From Phoronis australis (Eukaryota; Phoronida; Phoronidae): a stretch of 64,000 nucleotides of DNA. The DNA lies in NCBI GenBank assembly GCA_002633005.1, contig NMRA01000937.1:1-64000 (forward strand), given 5' to 3'. This document shows, one piece after another, positions 11,911 through 24,700 of this stretch (its first letter is position 1; the number at the start of each line of letters is the position of its first letter). Both the position numbers and the translations under genes were made by a program. Below the pieces are notes generated by a model, which was not told where the DNA came from, ran no database searches, and was given only the letters and a program-made list of their open reading frames with translations.

Positions 11911-13898
11911 TGTGTGTATGTGCATGTATTGCAATTCTTTCATCACACTTTCATATCCGAGTACTTCAGTGTGTGTCTGTGGTACTGTTGTGCCCTCACT
12001 CTTGGAAGTTTGGTTTGTTCAACAGTTTTTAATAGACATAATTCTAAACATTGCACATGGATCAAATTGTAGGTGAAATATCCAAAATCTGGTTACTCTT
12101 TAGCTTTGCTCATTCAGTGTCGACCAAAAGTTGCAAGTTTTATGGAAGCTACTATTAAATGACCTTTCACTAAATACCTTCTTGATGTTAATCATTTATT
12201 TTTGTACAACTGGGCTCATTCTCATTCTTTACTCATATTAGAAGAGATTTGGAGTGAAGGAAGTACCCACAATTCCTTACTGTACCACATGGTCCTCAAT
12301 GCAAAGTAAGGTCTGTTGAATGGAGCCATCTTACAAAGCCTCATCTTGAGCAGCTACAACATATCAGTTCTTTCTGTGCCCAGAAATCAAAATTACTTTT
12401 AGTCTGAATAAGCCAAGGAACAATTTTATTATTATAGTATGTGATCTGAATTAAAAGCTTGTTAGTTTCTGACAGAAGGTGAGTTTGTAACACTTTGAAA
12501 TATACAGCTTGTCCCCTACTTATTAGAGAGATCTGACTACGTCTCATTTTTACAGCTATGCACCTAGAAGACACAGAGAACAATGACTTTGTCTTCTACA
12601 CTCTCCTGCGAGCTGTGGACAGGTTCCATGCAGAGTATAACAGGTACCCTGGGTACTATACCTCCACAGTTGAAACAGACGTACCCAAGTTAAAGGTATG
12701 ACTTGTTTTATGTGATGATAGAAAAGGTACAATATTATACATCCTGCACATTGTGCTGGTTTGAGAAAGAATGTTCAGATGCAAGTTGTTTTAATGACAA
12801 GAGGTATGGTGTGGGTAGAAAATGGGATTTAGAAAGGTTAAAATGGTTCTGAGTTTTCAAAATGGCGCCAACCACCTCAGGAAACTACACTATTCACTTT
12901 CTCACTATTTACCCACAATGCAGCTCTTCTGTGTGCCACTTTTTTGTTAAGTTTAGCAACAAGCACTGTATCAAAGCCTTCTAGTACTTTCAGTGTTGTG
13001 ACTGCCAAGCTTCTCTTCATTTCCTCTCCCACTGATAACACAACTAAGATTGTACTGCATTTGTTTTCTTATCTGATCGATTATTCGAGGATGATTTAAG
13101 GAACACATAGTATAACTGTGATGAATATTCAGTGTCGGAGGTAATGGCATTGGTATTTAATTTTGGTCACGGATTAGGTGCCTGGATGATTCATCGAAAG
13201 AAGTGTCCGTCTGAAACTATGAAGACTATCACATTTTCTTTGATGGTTCTTTACAGGCCTGTTTAAATAAACTGCTGCAAGACTGGGGTCTTGAACCTCT
13301 TGTCAAGGACGACTTTGTACATGAAATGTAAGTACATTCACCTACACAAGATTAGCAGTTTTGTTATATTGTCATTGTGTGTAACGATGGGAGAAATGAG
13401 GCGATTGGTTTTAGCACTGCGCAATCTCTAGCCAGGAAGTTGAAACGTTATATTTGTAATACACGATGACATCTCCCACAGACTTGCATTATCTCACCAT
13501 ACTCAAAACATAGTAAGCTTGATAGCTTCGTCACTGTAATTGCAATTAAAGTACAATTAGTTTACTATAAGAAGATAGAAGTATTTAGAAGTAGACCTGT
13601 TAGTCTTGAGACTAAGGAAATGATGTTTGTTTACATCATGAGAACAAATTTAAGAAAAAATATTTACTGATGTGTATGCGAATCAATGACGATCATCCAT
13701 GCTACAAGCACGATTTACCAAGTGTCTTGTATGAACAGGTGCTGTTATGGTGGCTCCGAACTACACGCCATTGCGTCGTTGATGGGTGGAATAGCAGCCC
13801 AGGAGGTGATCAAACTCATCACACATCAGTTCATTCCCATTAACAATACTTACATATATAATGGAATGAAACAGACGTCAATGACCGTCCAGCTATGA
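3388..13898 (+). CDS. NAE1: NEDD8-activating enzyme E1 regulatory subunit (NAE1/APPBP1), 16 coding exons
   Basis: Exons: 3388-3455, 3859-4023, 4474-4504, 4716-4787, 5111-5190, 6027-6136, 6540-6649, 7114-7237, 7981-8072, 8632-8752, 9227-9375, 11321-11360, 11659-11745, 12556-12695, 13257-13327, 13739-13898. All introns are GT-AG and phases join without a stop, giving 539 residues against about 534 in human NAE1. The protein pairs with UBA3 to adenylate NEDD8 and feed cullin neddylation; this half carries no catalytic cysteine. Diagnostic stretches: KYDRQLRLWG at residues 17-26, an [17 protein letters not shown] ThiF-type nucleotide-fold segment, [20 protein letters not shown] near residue 213, [32 protein letters not shown], and a C-terminal [13 protein letters not shown] plus NNTYIYNGM block. 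The start is the first ATG, embedded in ATGGCGGC. The exon 8 acceptor has a weak pyrimidine tract. Identity is by recall of the family, and the match runs end to end. Confidence 0.97.
5207..5730. repeat. Dispersed repeat (family F1) in NAE1 intron 5
   Basis: This intronic block shares a chain of motifs with 30150-30480, 31840-32560 and, more weakly, 15430-15700. The shared motifs are ATATCTCAtAAATGG followed by GGATTC and GAAAA, then an AAACTGTT(A/G)TAGC(A/G)TTTTT block, and lower down GTTAAAATC. Copies are well diverged. No coding capacity or clear terminal repeats were seen, so the element class is unknown. Near its left edge (5231-5246) is CCACCAGGTGGCACTA, resembling a CTCF core site. Confidence 0.6.
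7031..7054 (+). repeat. Intronic copy of the start of NAE1 exon 8
   Basis: Twenty-four bases here are identical to 7117-7140, which lies in exon 8 and encodes HSHTPWLV. Similarity continues for about six more bases. No AG acceptor precedes this upstream copy, so it should not be spliced in. It looks like a short local duplication about 86 bp upstream of the true exon. Confidence 0.85.
7808..7933. mobile_element. Fold-back element in NAE1 intron 8
   Basis: About 50 bases at the left (CTGCAGCAGG, then TCTGATATAACG, then AACCAGTTT) pair imperfectly with the right side, which reads as the reverse complement of the same chain. The loop is about 20-30 bases. This is a small palindromic element without coding capacity. 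Its GAACCAGTT segment resembles the hairpin arms at 26261-26356, so they may belong to one family. Confidence 0.7.
8073..8330 (+). repeat. Tandem repeat of about 76 bp starting at the NAE1 exon 9 splice donor
   Basis: Units begin at about 8073, 8148, 8224 and 8302 (partial). Each starts with a variant of GTATGTTCACATG and ends with an AATGTGAACATAGGACTGCCA-like segment. The first unit starts exactly at the donor GT of exon 9, so copies of the donor-proximal sequence lie three more times downstream in the intron. Confidence 0.8.
9427..9499 (+). repeat. GT-rich degenerate microsatellite
   Basis: Alternating purine-pyrimidine sequence dominated by GTGT, GTGC and GCAC steps in NAE1 intron 11. 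It is simple sequence, more decayed than the pure TG tract at 11830. Confidence 0.8.
11830..11918 (+). repeat. (TG)n microsatellite in NAE1 intron 13
   Basis: About 39 uninterrupted TG dinucleotides followed by a few more after one C interruption. The tract is flanked by two similar copies of a TTCAT-CGAGTACTTC segment (about 11811 and 11949). It creates long spurious Val-Cys reading frames. The only coding bases nearby are exon 13 at 11659-11745. Confidence 0.97.
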
Positions 13899-14471
13899 CC
13901 ATGCATGGTGATTGTGACTGATGAGCCAAGACCACACTGATCTTAAAGACCAGTGAGAAATGTGCCAGGTTACTTTGTTTGAGTGCTATTCTAACTTGTT
14001 GAATATTCACCACAAATATGACATTGCGACTGCCTGGTCTAGTTGAATATTCATAAAAGAAATGCTGTGTCGGGGTCTGGTTATTCAGCAATGTGGGCAG
14101 TATCATCGTCAATATCCCATGAACTTCTCATACTGTGTGTGATCTTAATTTCCCGGTGTACACAATGTAGTCTAACTAGCAATTTAAATGCAGAAATAAC
14201 CGAAACAAGCAGCACTTGTCACATGTGTTGCTTAACTGTGCATGTGTGTGATTCCATTGAATGTAAGGGAATGCATGTGAATGTATAATGCCTTGCAGTT
14301 TGTGAAGTACTTGATTCATAAGTGGTCACTAGGTTCTTTACTCTACAGTTTATGCCTTCATAATACATACTGTTCTTGGGCAGTGTCCAAGTCTTGATCA
14401 CATCTTGCCCAGATATGTTAATTCAATTTCTGGGTAGTAATGACATATTTTGTATTTATCTATACTATTGA

Positions 14472-14477
14472 AATAAA
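14472..14477 (+). promoter_or_regulatory. Poly(A) signal of NAE1
   Basis: AATAAA, about 575 bases after the NAE1 stop, is a suitable hexamer for a 3' UTR of about 0.6 kb. It lies before the convergent ring-finger gene's presumed end. No cleavage site can be proven from sequence. Confidence 0.55.
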
Positions 14478-14861
14478 ATGTAAAAAACCATGTGTTTTTG
14501 GGCAGTGTCCGTCTTGATAGTTTTCTTGGGCAGCTCCTCTGTCATTATCATGTGTTAAAGGGCTGGGCACCTCCATGGGTTAGAGTGCTTGTTGCACTAG
14601 TTTATCTCTACTCATACATCAATGTCTGTTGCAATACAGTTTGTGTTTTGAGCCATAAAATGGTAAAATTCACCTGCCGTACTAGAACACCGAGCAATTT
14701 CTTTTACAGGTGTAACTCTGTCAAAGATTCATTTATGGACTTGTGCTACAATGAACATTTGATTGCACGTATTATTTCATGAATGAATTAGGTTGTAAAC
14801 AGAACCGTTGTTCGCAAATATAACCTTTGGCTAAAAAAACACGACTGATAATAATAATCCA

Positions 14862-14867
14862 TTTATT
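14862..14867 (-). promoter_or_regulatory. Possible poly(A) signal of the RNF114-like gene
   Basis: TTTATT on the plus strand reads AATAAA on the minus strand, about 930 bases past the RNF114-like stop codon and just short of the NAE1 3' end. A second AATAAA-type hexamer lies at about 15597-15602, closer to the stop but inside a dispersed repeat. Either could be used. Confidence 0.4.
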
Positions 14868-15429
14868 ATTTGAGAGTACATTACACAAAGTCACAACAAC
14901 AATAAATAGCATTCACACTATAAACAAGACTGTCAGCGTTAACCACAATGAAATGAACATACAGTGTCCGCTTACCAACATTTTAAAACAACACACACGA
15001 TTCATTGATGAAGTAACTTCATACGATGGATAAATGAATTCTACCAGTTTCTTCAAAACATCACTTTTCAGAAACTGCAATGCTAAAAAATGCTATTAGA
15101 TTTTCACTATACATTACTTGATAAAAACAATTCTTATATTGGAGAGCCCTTCCTATTTATCATGAAACAGAATTTCACTGTTCATGGATGTTATGTAATA
15201 AACTACGCAAGCGTACAGCATACAAACCACTTCACGTGGTGATACAAATTAGCAAATAGTACAAAAATCTGAGAATGCAGTTTGCCAAGAACTGAAGACT
15301 GACCCAAGTTGCTGGGGTTCTCGTTCTATAAAGAAAATATGTCACTGCAAGGGTCAGCTGAACTCAGGAGTCAGTGTCAAGGCATACCTCTTGATTTTTG
15401 CTCCTAATATTCAAATTGAGAAATGAATG

Positions 15430-15700
15430 TAATTCATAAATGTATTTGCAATAGGAAATTGTTGACGGTATACCATTATTGACTTTCACTGAGGTCAATA
15501 TAGGAGTTTTCAGGCCCCAAAAATGTGACAATGGCAGATTAGTAAGAAGTAAAAAATCAAATTCTGCAAGCTTTCTACTTTCAGAAAGATATATATTTTA
15601 TTGAGTTAAAATCTAGAGTAGCTACATATTATGCAGACTTGTCAGCATGGTCCTACACAGTGTTAAGTATTTATATGATAACTTCAAGATTATGTACATT
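15430..15700. repeat. Dispersed repeat fragment (family F1) in the RNF114-like 3' region
   Basis: TTTCTACTTTCAGAA, TTTTATTGAGTTAAAATC and ATGGTCCTAC appear here in the same order as in the copy ending near 32530, and a more diverged version is at about 5624-5715. It covers part of the likely 3' UTR of the minus-strand gene. Confidence 0.5.
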
Positions 15701-15798
15701 TTAAGCAAGAATACTTGGCCTTTTATGCCAGATTCATGGAGGGCGTTTGTACGCATCAGCATTATCATTCGAGCCTGTTCTGAACAAGCTTCAGCCAT

Positions 15799-18700
15799 TT
15801 ATTGGTCAAAGAGGGATTCTTCCACAACACGACTCAGAGTGGTTTCTTCGTCTTCATCATATTTCTGAAGTGAAACAAATCAAGGTTTGGAAACAATATG
15901 GCTGCTGCAGTCATGAACATAGTTCATCACATATAAATATGGGTGATGGGCCTAATAAATTCAGTTCACTGACTCACAAACTAGTCCATGCATTCAAAAA
16001 CACTGCTCACCAACCGCCAAACACAGTGGTTTACTAATGATACATGGCTTATACACCCCAAAACACACTTAACCGACGCAAAAACTTGTGGTCTGACTCA
16101 CAAACACAGATTCAACGTTCCTGTACTGCTGTGTTTGGTGGTCAGTAAGTCATTTTTGTTGGAGGCTGTGTTTTTTGGGAGTGAAAACCATGTTTTGCGT
16201 TGCGATTCCGGCACTGTATACGATGGTCAGTGTACCGTGTTGGAGACTTGGCCCATTTTGTCATGGTACATCGTCCCGACTAGCCAATTCACCAACTTAT
16301 GATCGTTGAAATTCCTGAGCAAATCGCAAGGTTTCGTTTAGCAGATGCCATACCAAGTCAAACCCACACACAAAACTGATGGTGTTAATAAGATGAGAGT
16401 TGCATGACATTTTCACTTTAATTTGCACTCTGTTGTACAACTGATTGACCCCACTGCATTGTTTATGATTCCAAGTCATTTGGCCTTTGTTTGATAATTG
16501 CCCAACAGTCACGTTGCCTTGCCAAGCCTAGCTGCACTAATAAATGATGAAATTATGGAAATTTCAAATCAGCTAATAGCCATTCCATTAAATGCCAATG
16601 GTTTTTAATTTTTTAATCAAACAAATCCATCATTGAGAAGCAACATTAAAGTAGACACTGCATGCTAATTTCTTATCTCTGTCACTGTTTGGCCAAAGTA
16701 GTTAGAAACAAAACATATAGCGATGACGTGAATATGAAGTAAATTGAAAATTGCCATTTGTTTTAACAATGAGGTTTGGGGCGAAAATGATCTGCTGCAA
16801 ATAACTGCACCATGTCTAGTAAGTATCGTAATGTGATGCCGGGGAATACCACTGCATGATGTGGGCTATGTGAGCCTGCGAGGTACGTCACTGATGCAAA
16901 AGTCAACCGTTTGCAGAATTTTTTGGTTTCACATTCACAAATTGTCAGTGAATACAACTGCACTTTGTTAAGCGTAGATTAAGTTAAACTGGGATTGTTG
17001 TTTAGTTCCTGCTATACAATACCATAGTTACAAGCATGCAAATACATCTGTAAGAAAGTAATATCACTAAATTCAGGTAGATAATAGGATGGTCTTGGAT
17101 AGAAATCTCCCTTGTATTGGAGGCAGGAAAACATGTTGTTACATTGACCTCATTTTGGAGATGTCTATCTGTTTCTACAAATCCGGTTGAAAATATTGCA
17201 TCCATTTTATACATTTAAACCAAAAAACATTTTCATTATTAATAAGTTTCCTCAAGTTCATAAATATATATACCGTAGTATATCTCGATGGTCGACCCAT
17301 CAAATTTTATGGAAAAATGCACCCAGAAATATAATTGTAAGCTCTACATAGGACGTAACCTGCTCACAAATTGGTTTCCATCCACAAGTAACGTCACATC
17401 ATTTTTCGTTTGTGACAGCACTTCCATCTGATTTTTGCTTGATACGAAAATGCTGAACCAATTAAGAAAGTTGTCCTAAGCAAAAGTTGTGGTGTCCACA
17501 TAATTTTGGTGTAGTTTAACTTCAAGAATTAAAACTTCTGAACCGTTACATTTGGTCTTGCGATTTAACACAGGTCAGTGATCGGAATATGAAAGTAACT
17601 ACTTCTTTCCAGTCGTTTTTAAAAATGGTACTTACAACAAAAAGGTCATAGTCAAACTGGTGTCTTGTCTTCAAGTGACTACGAAAGTCTGCACTGACTT
17701 GATTGGGATTACCCCATGGCTGAGCAGCACAGATAGGACATACCTGCAATTACAATGACCTACATGATTATCAACGTCAGCGTCATCAAAAGGAATGCGG
17801 AGTGTTGATATACACCCACAGCATGCATTGCATACAGTACAGTTACAAAAGATTATCATTATTATAAACACTCCCACTAAAGGATGGAATGCCACTAAAC
17901 TTCATAGCCTCTAGGAGGTGCAATGCAAGTCAGAAATGCTGTCCTCAATAGGAATACAGTGTCCAATTATCATGAACATCTACCAAGGAACTTGGTCAAT
18001 ATGAAAGTAAACGCAAAGAAAAACAAAATTCCACTCGGCGACTTTACAGAATTGTCTCAAAAATCCACATCAGTTGTACTGTCATCAATAGAAACACATG
18101 CCAAATTTCATGAATATTCATCAAGCAACTTGTACTGAGCCAGACAAAAAATAAGATAATTGCCACAAGAGGGTGCCACAGCAGTCACACCCATTCAAAA
18201 ATTATTGTCAGCTATGCACTTCCCAGACAGAACACAGTGTCAATTTTCATCTTTAAAGTCATTTGGTCAAGAGCGAGGCAGACGCCAAAAAACAGACTCA
18301 AAGATAGTAAAAATGGCCCCTAGTTGGCATATAATACATCAAATCCATCCGAAAAAGGAAAGGTATTGTTGTCACTTCAATAGCAACCTAATTGCCAAGT
18401 TTCATATAAATCCTTTCAGGAACATCAAAGATAAAATACGGAGGAAAACAGAAAAAAATTGCCTTTAGTGGATGCAACAATAATAGGATTTGTCTGAAGA
18501 GTTATCATTATTCGTTGCCACTTTCTTAGAAATACAACAACAAAGATCCTGCCTGAAGTTTAGGAGATACAGCCTCGGATGAGAAAAAAAAACTGCCAAT
18601 AAGGGTTGCCGAAATAGTCGGAGCCAACCAAGAATCATCAGCCGTACACTTCCTACTTTGCCAGTTTTTATAATGCTCATTGAAGTGGTTTGTCAAATAC

Positions 18701-21700
18701 AGACCGACACTAAAAGCCCAGACTCGAAAATACTAAATATGTACAATTCATTGAATCTATTGGAAAATTGGAAGATGTCATCGTCTGTTTAATAGAAACC
18801 TATTTGCTTAAGTCCAAGAAAATATGTCAGGGAATTACAGAGGAAATCATGAAAGCAAATTACCACTAGGGGACACACCAAAAGCCGGATCCATCCAAAA
18901 ATCTATGATAGAAACATGTCTGAAAATTTTCATGAAAACCCATGAAGTGGGTTTTTCAAATACAGCAGCGGATGCCAGACGACAGACATGATGGCACAAA
19001 AAGCATCTGATCTGCCACATCTTTATTTCCATCAAAATTACGGAATGCAACAAGAGTGTGAATGGATCTGAACACCACTGAAGAAGTGACAGATTAACAA
19101 CCCATTTAAGAACTGACCAGTGTGCTAAGCTCATAAAGTGAGGCTCAGACGTGGATCAGCCAATGAGGAGAGACAAGACAAGTATTGGGATGTATGGGGT
19201 CTGCATGAATGACACATAATGTGATCTGACCCGTATAATAACATGCTAGTTAACAAATATGACTTAGATAAATTTAAGTTTTAGGTTAAATTTCATTTAT
19301 GACGTCCATATATGTACATCGTGTGATCTGACGAGGAGAAAAAAGGAGGAGGCAGAAAGCAACGTTGGTTAATTTCATTTATTGATGAAGATGTATTACA
19401 GACTCCATCCTTGACTAGGATTTTTACAGTTGTATACTAACCACTCTTTCATTGTTGCTACTGTGCTCTGTTTCAACATGCTCTATCAAAGCATGGTTGT
19501 CCATGTTCTGGGCTGCACAATATGGGCACTTGAAGGTAGAACGGTTAGGCTGGGCCCTGGAATGAGAATAACGAACAAACCTAAAGTACATATCAAAATA
19601 GAGATACTCTTCGAAGGTTATTTTCAGTGATTATTTTTGTACATTACTTCAAGTAGTTTAATTATTTTATGAACATGAACATATTGTAAATGTATTCAAA
19701 TATTCATTCAAAATGCAAACTGGCCGTGGTACGCTCTTTGGACACGCTATTATGACCAATATGAATAGGCTAGTCCATTGAAAGTGCGAAAAATGAAAAT
19801 AAAGCCCTTGATTCGCTAGTCAACTCTTATCTCAATGTCACCAGTTAATGTGTACTGGGGAAACGTCCATTTCCAAAAATGATTTTGCACACACAAAAAG
19901 CCCAAAGGGGGCTCTTTCGGAAAAAAGTGGTGATGCTCTTTTGGAAACTTGTATTTTGTCCTCATTCAGCAGTGAGTTTTGAAAGTGCTATAAGCAGGAA
20001 TGTGACTGTAATTGAGATAAGGAAAGTCAATTAACTTTAGTTGACTTGAAATACTAGTCAGGTTTCATTTCATTGGCGAACTGGCTACTATAAGAGCAGT
20101 CCGGCTATGGTTGACAAGTATCAATCAACTTGAAGTATTTTGATGGTCATTTTAAGGAACAAATTTGAGAAAAATAATAACATTTTACCCCATTTCCCAA
20201 ATCTTCGTGCTGTGCCAAAAAATTCAAAACAAACTCGAAAGAGCCCCCACGGGAGCCTTTTTGATCTTTGTTTCTGAAAGAGTCCTCATGGGGACTTTAT
20301 GTTGTTGGGGTTCTTTCGGAAATACCCAGTATGGGCATAATATCGCATGTAGTCTGCCGAACAAACACATGCGTCTTGTTTAGGAATTTTGACCGTCCTG
20401 AGTAAGTGAGCCAGCTACTTGGGATGGTCCATCATGGCGAAATGGCATAATGATTATGTATCACAACTTGTTTGACAAAATTGTGAACTACCAATTAACA
20501 AGATGACTAAAATAATTCATGTTTAGTTTTCACTGTTTTAATTAAATACAAAACAAATTTTATCTTATTGAAGGACTGGTCAGGGACCATTGAAAGGATG
20601 GCAGAAGAATGATAACAAACAAGACTTCCCAGGATAATTTAGCGTAACACTAAATCCATTAGCTTGAAAAAAACGCTGGCCACAGTGGCAAAATGTGGCA
20701 CATGTGAACAGTAGACAAAGTTAGTAATGTTAAGATTATACCTGGGCCGAGTTAAACCTCTTTCAGGTAAGGTCCAACCAATTCGGCCACGTTGTCGGCG
20801 ACCAGATTTCTGTTGCTCACAGCTCGCTTGATGTTGGGTAAAATTCCTAAGGGGAATCTAAATACAGAGTATAAAACATGCATTTCACATTTGCGAATTA
20901 TTACAGATTTAAACCATTACAACTTTCCCTCATTTTGAGCAGTGGAGAAATTGCGATAAGATCTGAACTGTATTGTTAAGCATTCCAGGCAGCCCGTTAT
21001 CTACTCTCAAAATACAAAACCTTTATATACCGAGACCAACTCAATGAAACTACATAGTGATACCTACGTTTGATTCTCCATGGGTATTTGTGATTCAAAA
21101 ATTAAAATCATAAGCAATTGCTGAGGAATTCAAAGTTACAATTAGCTGACCTTGATTTTCAAAGTCACATAATTTCATTCTTTATTTTAACAGGATGGTA
21201 CAACCAGGATCAGTAAGATTAGGTGACATTAGGTCAATTATCAAACAAAGTTTAAGCTGGTTAAGGGTTGTGGTCTTACAAGGGCAGACCCAAATGTGCA
21301 CATAGCGTTCCAATTTACTTCCGTTTTGATGCATTACGGGATAGATCGGCATTGACGGCTGTGTTGTACTGAATTTTTAAACATTAAAATTCATTCCGAC
21401 AAATTTGACAATATCACACGGTGGGTAACAAAAAGATAGAGAACACTACATATCTCAAACAGTCAACTTACACATTTACACTGACAGCTCCAACGCAGCA
21501 TCTTATGTTTGCAAGGAACAACCCACACATAGTTTCTCTTAAGGTAAATGAGGTCACTAAATTCCCATTCACAGACAAACTTACCCTAGAACAACTTGCA
21601 CTAGTGCAACTTACCCCATTTTAAGTGGAGCATCCACACACGCACACACATCAGATATCGAGCGCAAGGCAGAAGTTGTCATTTTGTGCTTGACAATGAA

Positions 21701-24700
21701 TAGTTGATGACAATACGGTACATAAAAGCCCCGTCTATATGTAACTGCAGCTATCAATTACTTCCGCCTTGACCCAGGTTTGTGGCCACACAGCGATTAG
21801 AAGTGGCGAAAGCTGTCCTAGCACAAGTTAATCTACCACGATAAGTTTGTCAAAAGTGGGGTAAGTTGCGCTAGCTTAAATAGCGTCCACACAGCATGTA
21901 ACCTAGCAACTTGTTCCAGGAATAACTTGTTCTAGTGCAAGTCTATGTGTGGATGACACTTAAGGAATTGAGCTGCATGGAGATGAGTGTGAGTCATTTG
22001 AACAAGAAACGTTTGACATGCCATTACTGTAAACTTCACAAACCTGTTGTGAGCATGTTGGACACTGAGCACTACGGTACCTCACATCACGCTCTATATT
22101 GACAGACTTTTTCTTGACACCACCACTGAAGCCCTGTCTGCAGACTGGACATAGGGAATTGCCATGTTTCTCAATTCCAGTCAAACAAGATTGGCAAAGA
22201 CTGGAAATATAGACTGTTGTTGCACCACATGGATAATACTAGAGCTTGTGCTGTGTAAACTACTCATAAATAGTACGTATACCTTCTGTTTTAACTCCTT
22301 ATTTCCAATAAAGGGAAAGATACAATGGCCAGCCACTTTATGACTAGATTCTGTGAAAAAAAAAATTGTGAACAGCCACAAAATAACAGAAACTTGCCGA
22401 AATGTCAGGATTCCGCATTTGGTGATGTCATAGGTTCAATTGAGTCAGCCATGTGCTTTAGACCCAGGTTAATGCTTAGGCAAAACTACTGCATTTTGAG
22501 AGACACATAGACTTTTGTTGTAGGAACACACAAAAAACAGATACAGACTACTGAAGGAGGAACCGCATATATTTTGACCAAAACCAATTTATTTTTTGAA
22601 ATACCACCATAGTTGACCAAAGTATGAAACTACAAGGTTTTGAGTCAGGAAGCATTGTAATACATTCCATGGATTTCATTATGCGTACTCGCCAACCATA
22701 CCACTTTTGGTAGAAATGTCCTGCCTTTTGAAAGATCAGAATGCCCTGCTCTTTGACACACGCGACAAAACTAGTGTAACCGCATATTTTTGTTCACCCA
22801 TGCAACTTAGCCCTATGATCTCCTTTACAAGCACACTAAAAAAAATACCGGTATTATTTCTGGGTGCTGTTACAATGGACTTTTGTCCTTTGTGGTATGG
22901 CCTTCAAGGTGTCCTACTTTTTCATTTTCAAATGTTGGCAACTATGCATTATGAATTGAATGAACCGTAAACCCCAAAAAAGGTGTAAATTTTCCAAGAA
23001 CACTGAGAACACGTTGGATAGGAATGTCAAGGCAGGCAAGTGTGAGACTTGTCAGCTCAGCAATCATCTTGCCAGTACAAGAGAAATTAGAGAATCCCAG
23101 ACAAAACTGTACAAGTTTTAGAAGAATGAAACACATAGCGAGTGATTTCAAACATAACAAGGTCAGTAGAAACAATCATGTTTACAGAAAGCAATAGAGG
23201 AATCTTGCCAAAATGTCTGATCCCAGATGTGGTGACATCACAAGTTCACTTGGGCCAGTCACCGCAGGACTTATTACCAGTCAAGCCAATCCTCAGGTAA
23301 AACTACTGCTTTTTGAGCTGGATGAATAGTGCTTGAATTAGTTTAAGAGCGCAAAAAAGCTCTGCAAACTAGAGCAACTGCATATAACACGATGATGATG
23401 ACACGTGACCATGAGAAAAAATACTATAATGACATTGATCAAAACATCAAAGTCACCTTGTTATAAGTACCTTTTGTGCATAGAGGGACATCATGTCAGG
23501 CCGTTGATGTCTTTAATTCCTTCCAACTTGAACAAATACTGCCCTAATCAAACCTTTTTTGAGCAGTCCTTTGTTCAGTTGCCTAAACTGGCAACTGACC
23601 ATGTTTAACACTACGCACAGCAGGTTGTATGACATCATATCCCCTGGCGTGCGCAGTGCAATAATGGCCAGATACCGATTTTAGGAACTGAACAAAGCAC
23701 TGCTCAAAGAAAAGGTTTGATAACGGGAGTTGGAAGAAATTAAAGACATCGATAGCCTCTTACGCTAAGATGTCCTTCTATGGCTCTATGCGCATAAGGT
23801 ATCTACAACAACGTGACTTTGGAAGTTTGGTGTTTTAGTCAGTGTAAGGTATAATTCACCGAGAAGCTTCCGGTGTATGACGCGCCAATAGGAGCTACAC
23901 CATCTCTATTGAGCCAGCTAGAGATGGTGGTAACTGTCTAGCTCCCTACTAAACAATGTACATCGTCTCTGCTGGCGCAGCCAGGCGCTTAATATGCCGG
24001 AAACTTTGTCAGCGAATTATGCTTTGCACTAACTAAAACAACAAAATCACGTTGTTATTAATACCTTTTGCGCATGGAGAAACACCTTAGGAGGTCATCG
24101 ATGTATTTAATTCCTTCCAACTCGAACAAATACTCTCGTTACCAAACTTTTTCTTTGAGCAGTCCCTCGTTCAGTTCCAAAAATCGGCAACTTGATCGCC
24201 ATTTTCACACTGCACACACTAGGGAATACATACTTCATGCCACTTGCGCAGTGTTAAAAATGGCGACTTGCCAATTTTAAGAACTGAACGAGGGACTGCT
24301 CCAAGAAAAAATTTGATAACGGGAGTATTTGTTCGAGTTGGAGCGAATTAAATACATCGACGACCTCCTAAAGTGTCCCTCTATACGCAAAAGGTATTTT
24401 GGTGTTTTAGTTAGTGCGAGGCATAATTTGCCGAAAAGCTTCCGGCGTATGAAGCGCCTATAGGAGCTCCATCGTCTCTGCTGGTAGAGACAATAGTCTA
24501 TGTCTAGCCAGTCAGCTAGCTGTATGAAGACTGTCGTCAAAATACAGCTAGGTACCACTGTGTGTATTTCTTCCGTAGACCCCGAAATTGCACGCAGCCA
24601 AGGTAGTTCTGCTCGTCACAGCGCCGTGAAACTTGTATCGAAATGTAAAGCTAAAGACCGGACGGGGTGCATGCAAAATCTGGGAACCAACCGATACTCA

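Noticed and set aside
11592-12072. Long plus-strand open frames with Val-Cys repeats
   Set aside because: They are generated by the (TG)n microsatellite; only 11659-11745 is a true exon, of NAE1.
20742-20857. An alternative reading of exon 3 of the RNF114-like gene with a stop after LVGPYLKEV
   Set aside because: The other frame completes the C2HC finger (H92, C96) and joins neighbouring exons in phase.
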